Assembly (NCBI RefSeq): GCF_942548115.1
Contig: NZ_OW824151.1
Location: 3,286,001 to 3,350,000, forward strand
Direction: 5' to 3'
DNA: 64,000 bases
Source: Aeromicrobium sp. Leaf245
Lineage (GTDB): Bacteria; Actinomycetota; Actinomycetes; Propionibacteriales; Nocardioidaceae
Position 1 is the first letter of the stretch; each line of letters starts with the position of its first letter. Positions 60,463-64,000 of this stretch are shown piece after piece. The notes under the pieces were generated by a model. The model was not told the origin of the DNA and searched no databases. It worked only from the letters and a program-made list of their open reading frames with translations. A program made the translations under genes and the position numbers.

Positions 60463-61865
60463 GACCGGGCCGCCGTGACCGGCTGAGCAACGCGGTTCGT
60501 CATGCCGAGGGCAAGCACCGCCGCCACCACCAGAGCCCCGGCACAGACCCACCACGTGGCAACGAAGCCGTCGCGAGCGGCGACACCCTGGGCGCTGCCG
60601 ACGATGGCGAACAGCACGCTCACCCCGACGACGAAGCCGATCTGGCGCGACATGGTGACCACGGCGCTGCCGGTAGCGGACTGGTCTGGCGCAAGGTCAC
60701 GGGTGCCGCCGGCGATGAGGTTCGGCAGGGCCAGCCCGACGCCGATGCCGCCCAGCAGCCACCCCGGCAGGTAGGCCGACACGAACGCCGGCTCGACGCC
60801 CATGACCGACACCATCCACACGTTGCCCACCGCGCACACGATGGAGCCCGCGGCGACGAGTCGGGCGGGCGCGACGTGGGGCAGGAAGCGGTGCGAGAGG
60901 GCGGCCGTCACGGGGACCATGATCGGGCCGACGGCCACCGCGAAGCCGGTCCGGAGCGAGGAGTAGCCCCAGATCTGCTGCAGCCAGAGGATCCCGACCA
61001 GCAGCTGTGCGGCGAAGGCGACGTTGAAGACCAGCATGGCCAGGTTGGCGTAGCGGAACGAGCGAACACGCAGCAGCGCTGGATGGATGACCGGCGAAGG
61101 GTGACGACGCGACTGTGCCCAGAACACCGTGCCGAGCACGACCGCGCCGGCGAGCGACCCGGCGGTTCGCGGGTCCGCCCATCCCCAGTCGTTGCTCTTG
61201 GTCAGGCCGAGAGCGAGCAGGCCGACCTCTGCCGCGAAGACGACCGCGCCGGCCAGGTCCGGGCGGACCGCGTCGTCGTCGGTGCGCGCGTCGCGCACGA
61301 CCGTGACCGCGAGCCACAGCAGGCCGAGCCCGATGGGCAGGTTGATGAGGAACACCCAGTGCCACGACAGCTGGGTGAGCACGCCTCCGACGGTCGGCCC
61401 GAACGCTGCCGCCAGCGCGCCGGTCGCCGCCCACAGCCGCACCGCGCCCACGCGCCGCTCGGGCGGCAGGGCACCCATGAGGATGCCGAGGCTGGTCGGC
61501 GTCATGGCGGCGGCGCCCGCGGCCTGCAGGACCCGGCAGGCCACCAGCATCCAGACGCCCGTGCTGAGGGCGCAGGCCACGCTCGCCGCGACGAACAGCG
61601 CGAGCCCACCGACGAACATCTGCTTGCGCCCGTAGCGGTCCGCGAGCCGTCCGAACGGGACGAGCAGGGCCGCGAAGGTGACCGCGTAGGCGTTGAGCAC
61701 CCAGCTCAGGTCCGCGGCAGTGGGGCCGCCAGGCGTGCCCACGCCCAGGTCGCGCCCGATGTCGTCGAACGCGACATTCACCACGAACAGGTCGAGGCTG
61801 GACATGAAGGCGGCACCGATGGTGACGAGCACGACCGCTCGCGCACCCTGGCTAGGATGAGGCAT
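60459..61865 (-). CDS. MFS drug-resistance transporter (EmrB/QacA type, 14 helices)
   Basis: 468 residues. LNAYAVTFAALLVPFGRLADRYGRKQMFVGG in two blocks contains the MFS motif A and GPTVGGVLTQLSWHWVFLINLPIG motif C of drug-proton antiporters. ATG 61865 lies inside the palindromic operator, suggesting a nearly leaderless transcript. Divergent from the HxlR regulator. Confidence 0.93.
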   Translation of the reverse strand: MPHPSQGARAVVLVTIGAAFMSSLDLFVVNVAFDDIGRDLGVGTPGGPTAADLSWVLNAYAVTFAALLVPFGRLADRYGRKQMFVGGLALFVAASVACALSTGVWMLVACRVLQAAGAAAMTPTSLGILMGALPPERRVGAVRLWAATGALAAAFGPTVGGVLTQLSWHWVFLINLPIGLGLLWLAVTVVRDARTDDDAVRPDLAGAVVFAAEVGLLALGLTKSNDWGWADPRTAGSLAGAVVLGTVFWAQSRRHPSPVIHPALLRVRSFRYANLAMLVFNVAFAAQLLVGILWLQQIWGYSSLRTGFAVAVGPIMVPVTAALSHRFLPHVAPARLVAAGSIVCAVGNVWMVSVMGVEPAFVSAYLPGWLLGGIGVGLALPNLIAGGTRDLAPDQSATGSAVVTMSRQIGFVVGVSVLFAIVGSAQGVAARDGFVATWWVCAGALVVAAVLALGMTNRVAQPVTAARS

Positions 61866-61891
61866 AGCCAGCAACCTAGTGCCTGGCTATG
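61863..61891. promoter_or_regulatory. Palindromic operator between MFS exporter and HxlR regulator
   Basis: CATAGCCAG (61863-61871) and CTGGCTATG (61883-61891) are perfect 9-bp arms around 11 bases. The left arm contains the MFS start codon. TATGGT (61888-61893) could be the -10 of the regulator gene, so binding would block both promoters. Confidence 0.75.
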
Positions 61892-61922
61892 GTCCTGCCA
61901 AGCCAGGGCGTAGGATCGGTCC

Positions 61923-62387
61923 ATGCCCGCCCGACTCGAAGGACGCCTCGCGTCCCCCGACCGCAGGTCCCCCGGCGACCACTGCCCCATCGACCGTGCG
62001 CTGCACGTGGTCGGCACCCGTTCGGCACTTCTCCTCATGCGCGAGGTGTCGTACGGAACCAGCCGCTTCGACGACCTCGCCACTCGCGTGGGCATCAGCG
62101 ACGCCGTGGCCTCGGCCCGCCTCCGCGAGCTGCTGGAGGCCGGTCTGCTCGAACGTCGCCCCTACCGCGAGCCGGGCCAGCGCACGCGGCACGAGTACGT
62201 GCTCACCGAGAGCGGCGAGGAGCTGCTGCCGGTCCTCCTCGCCCTGGCCGCGTGGGGGCGCCGGCACACCGGGGCCCGGACCTCCCCCCGCTTCGTCCAC
62301 GCCGACTGCGGGGCCGACGTCGAGGCCGAGGTGCGCTGCACGGAGGGGCATGTCGTCGCGCTCGACGAGCTGGTCGTCAGCAGCTGA
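61923..62387 (+). CDS. HxlR-family transcriptional regulator
   Basis: 154 residues. HCPIDRALHVVGTRSALLLM leads the winged helix (about 20-110; FDDLATRVGISDAVASARLREL is the recognition region). The C-terminus CGADVEAEVRCTEGH has two cysteines that could sense oxidants or bind metal. Likely represses itself and the divergent exporter-thioesterase pair. Confidence 0.9.
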   Translation: MPARLEGRLASPDRRSPGDHCPIDRALHVVGTRSALLLMREVSYGTSRFDDLATRVGISDAVASARLRELLEAGLLERRPYREPGQRTRHEYVLTESGEELLPVLLALAAWGRRHTGARTSPRFVHADCGADVEAEVRCTEGHVVALDELVVSS

Positions 62388-62452
62388 GGGGCGCAGCGAC
62401 GCGGATGCGAACGACGACCGTCGTCCAGCACGCGCCTGCTCCGAGACCTTTC

Positions 62453-62496
62453 GGAGCCGCCTGTCGGAATCGAACCGACGACCTTTTCATTACGAG
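62453..62496 (-). pseudogene. Duplicated 3' half of tRNA-Thr (attachment-site-like direct repeat)
   Basis: 44 bases identical to 63431-63474, covering the tRNA-Thr from the anticodon region through the T-arm, acceptor 3' strand, discriminator and two bases beyond. No 5' half follows. This is the classic footprint of integration into a tRNA gene. A GCTCCGA/TCGGAGC stem (62438-62457) overlaps one end. Confidence 0.88.
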
Positions 62497-62753
62497 AGCC
62501 CGGAAACCCCCAGCGATGCTGTCCGCAGCCGCCTTTCAGCGCTTCTCGTTGCAACCGTTCCATGCAGTAGCGGTCTGGGGGTGCGCGGGGGGTGCGCGCC
62601 CACTAGTCCTCAAGCCGTGTTGAGTTGCTACCGGCGCTCTCCCAGGCCGCCTGCGACACACAGCGACTCGGCTTCCGTCCCAGCTGCGCGGACTGTTCCG
62701 GTCGAGGCGAAGGGTCGCGCTGCGCCTGTCACCTGACGGTGTAGCAGTCCCAT

Positions 62754-62921
62754 CTATTTCTTGTCCAAGACCCGAGTCATCCAGTAGTTGAGAGGTGCGA
62801 TGCCAAAGCACAGCAGAGCCCCTGCGAATTCCCCGATGGCGACTGCGAGACAGCCTAGACCCAGCATGAGAAATAGCGCGACCCAGTTCATGAAGCGCCA
62901 GTATGAACTGAAGTAGTCCAT
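62754..62921 (-). CDS. 55-residue membrane protein in the tRNA-Thr island
   Basis: From ATG 62921: begins MDYFSSYWRFMNWVALFLML, with two adjacent hydrophobic helices (about 11-28 and 30-47) and a basic end TRVLDKK. Codon use is AT-richer than the window. It starts one base after the stop of the 47-residue gene upstream, so the two are probably co-translated. A TTG start 20 codons upstream, overlapping that gene, is an alternative. No family recognised. Confidence 0.55.
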   Translation of the reverse strand: MDYFSSYWRFMNWVALFLMLGLGCLAVAIGEFAGALLCFGIAPLNYWMTRVLDKK

Positions 62922-62922
62922 T

Positions 62923-63066
62923 TCAAGCACCCAGGACTTTCCGTGCTCCCGCTTCAGCCACGTTGCCCGCACCCGCTCCAAGCCCAGTGCAGACAGTCAG
63001 TACACCGACAACGAGCACGCTCGAAAGCGCCCCGATCGCCCCCGAAAACCTCGAACTGCCCATCAT
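62923..63066 (-). CDS. 47-residue membrane or secreted peptide in the tRNA-Thr island
   Basis: From ATG 63066 (a second ATG follows directly): begins MMGSSRFSGAIGALSSVLVV, hydrophobic core to about residue 33, then AGNVAEAGARKVLGA. GGGGGAG lies four to seven bases upstream, a strong ribosome site. It could be a signal-peptide-bearing peptide or a single-helix protein. No homologue recognised. Confidence 0.5.
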   Translation of the reverse strand: MMGSSRFSGAIGALSSVLVVGVLTVCTGLGAGAGNVAEAGARKVLGA

Positions 63067-63369
63067 GAAGCTCCCCCAGTCGCCGTCACCGCGGCGCCTG
63101 CGAACGGACTCACGTCCGCAGCCAAAGGGGCCGATTTCGAGGAACGTAACACCGAGAATCTGATCTTGTTCACAAATTACGCAAACTTCGAGCCTCACGT
63201 TGCCGCAGGCCGGATCCCCCGTCGACCGGTGGACCCAGGACCATTCCTCAGCAGGCTTCCGAGGAGCGTCCACCATTTCACTGCTGGTGAAACGGCCCCT
63301 GCCCCTGACCTGCGAAGACGCCGCAATCGAGCGATCTCACGAACCCCCGCGCACCCCGACCCGGAAACG

Positions 63370-63405
63370 AAAAACTCGCCGCACCCGAGACCCGGATGCG
63401 GCGAG
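63370..63405 (-). terminator. Intrinsic terminator of tRNA-Thr
   Basis: CTCGCCGCA (63375-63383) and TGCGGCGAG (63397-63405) form a stem with an inner CCG/CGG continuation. On the minus strand it is followed at once by TTTTT (63374-63370), a textbook intrinsic terminator 28 bases past the tRNA 3' end. Confidence 0.88.
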
Positions 63406-63432
63406 GACGCTGCGCTAGCAGTGTGACTGTGG

Positions 63433-63505
63433 AGCCGCCTGTCGGAATCGAACCGACGACCTTTTCATTACGAGTGAAACGCTCTACCGACTGAGCTAAG
63501 GCGGC
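63433..63505 (-). tRNA. trnT: tRNA-Thr (anticodon CGT)
   Basis: 73 bases read on the minus strand. Acceptor GCCGCCT pairs with AGGCGGC, D-arm AGCTCAGTCGGTAGAGC, anticodon stem TTTCA/TGAAA with loop CTCGTAA (CGT), T-arm GTCGGTTCGATTCCGAC, discriminator T. CCA is not encoded. Its 3' half is the site duplicated at 62453-62496. Confidence 0.95.
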
Positions 63506-63592
63506 GAAGGCCCAGCGAGGATCGCCCGCCGAACCTCGACGAGTCTATCCGGGCCCTGCGGGGGCCACAAACCGGGCCCCTACACTCGACGC

Positions 63593-63889
63593 GTGGACGG
63601 AACAGAGGACGTGCGGGCCGAGCTGGACGACATGCGATCCAGCATCGACAACATCGACGCGGCCCTGGTGCACCTGCTCGCCGAGCGGTTCAAGTGCACG
63701 CAGCGGGTGGGGCGTCTCAAGGCCGCGCACGAGCTGCCGCCCTCGGACCCCGAGCGCGAGTCGCGCCAGATCGAGCGGCTCCGCACGCTCGCCGTGGAGT
63801 CGGACCTCGACCCCGCCTTCGCCGAGAAGTTCCTGACCTTCATCATCGACGAGGTCATCCGCCACCACGAGGCCATCCGCTCGGCCTGA
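63593..63889 (+). CDS. Chorismate mutase, AroQ type
   Basis: 98 residues from GTG 63593. All-helical AroQ-fold domain converting chorismate to prephenate for phenylalanine/tyrosine synthesis. RSSIDNIDAALVHLLAERFK and IERLRTLAVESDLDP hold the helix 1 and helix 2-3 regions with the Arg/Lys substrate contacts. It has no signal peptide, so it is a cytosolic form. The region 63890-64000 after it holds nothing recognisable. Confidence 0.93.
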   Translation: MDGTEDVRAELDDMRSSIDNIDAALVHLLAERFKCTQRVGRLKAAHELPPSDPERESRQIERLRTLAVESDLDPAFAEKFLTFIIDEVIRHHEAIRSA

Positions 63890-64000
63890 CCACTCCCCGA
63901 CCGACCCACGGCGACGCTCCGCGGCCGTCGGAGGTAGGTGGCGCGCGAAACCTGGGCGGTAGGAAGTCGGTCCTCCGCGATTAGCAGGTGCGTATCTGCG

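Larger units (their letters stand above)
62497..63430. mobile_element. Small low-GC island between tRNA-Thr direct repeats
   Basis: The 934 bases between the two 44-bp repeats have visibly lower GC (about 47-55% in sampled lines at 62761-62820 and 62881-62940, against around 70% nearby). They contain two small membrane-protein genes and the tRNA terminator. No integrase gene is present, so this looks like a decayed or satellite integration unit. The stretches 62497-62753 and 63067-63369 show no other convincing gene. 62698-62708 repeats the CCGGTCGAGGC half of the island boundary word. Confidence 0.7.

Noticed and set aside
62453..62496. A second functional tRNA-Thr
   Set aside because: Only the 3' half is present; the D-arm and 5' acceptor strand are missing.

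Overview
This 64-kb window is chromosomal DNA from a high-GC Gram-positive actinobacterium, most likely in or near the Nocardioidaceae (Nocardioides/Aeromicrobium type). That placement is an inference. It rests on strong GC bias at third codon positions, frequent GTG starts, many ATGA/GTGA stop-start overlaps, and actinobacterial families such as DUF3151, SCO4848-type membrane proteins, GAF-ANTAR regulators and a class E sortase. Most of the window is ordinary, densely packed chromosome; the unusual parts are in the intergenic DNA and at a few accessory loci.

Layout. 0-24 kb: a truncated DEAD-box RNA helicase, then a purine-biosynthesis district (purS-purQ, and purA-purD-purB-[tandem TagF-like glycerophosphotransferase]-purC). 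Interleaved are an acyl-CoA ligase, a CPBP protease, a DAG-kinase-like lipid kinase, class II fructose-bisphosphate aldolase, a CoA-disulfide-reductase-like flavoprotein, a SpoU methyltransferase, pyrE, a class E sortase and an aminotransferase. 24-33 kb: a membrane/molybdopterin oxidoreductase pair, an Lrp regulator divergent from a tyrosine-degradation operon (hpd-hmgA-unknown-fahA), and a coupled operon for an acyl-CoA-dehydrogenase-like protein, PIG-L deacetylase, methyltransferase and GT2 glycosyltransferase. 34-39 kb: two divergent operons forming an Asp23/Gls24 envelope-stress locus with an ECF sigma factor. 39-50 kb: a CASTOR/POLLUX-type channel, flavodoxin, DUF1295 protein, secreted Ig-like protein, TrhA, and a UvrA paralogue between two GAF-ANTAR proteins. 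50-59 kb: a roughly 2,790-residue, DUF11-repeat, LPSTGG-anchored surface protein. 59-64 kb: TauE/SafE, an HxlR-controlled MFS exporter with a thioesterase, a small low-GC island bounded by a duplicated tRNA-Thr 3' half, the intact tRNA-Thr(CGT) and a chorismate mutase.

The most unusual signal is a family of structured intergenic islands (about 1.49-2.27, 17.28-17.72 and 33.29-34.05 kb). They share an 18-bp boundary word (CGAAAGGGCCTCGACCGG on the left, its reverse complement on the right; the left copy is degenerate in the middle island) and hold several long paired inverted arms. Two of the islands are homologues of each other with outer, middle and inner arms nested like a matryoshka. All three lie immediately 3' of operon ends. 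A second notable signal is the ~1-kb interval of markedly lower GC next to tRNA-Thr, flanked by a 44-bp perfect duplication of the tRNA 3' half and carrying two tiny adjacent membrane-protein genes.

How the genes work together: the purine genes give IMP synthesis steps plus adenylosuccinate formation and cleavage; hpd-hmgA-fahA with the Lrp regulator form a tyrosine/phenylalanine catabolic unit; the sortase at 21.5 kb is a plausible anchoring enzyme for the giant LPSTGG protein at 50-58 kb; the Asp23 genes and ECF sigma factor form a probable cell-envelope stress module.
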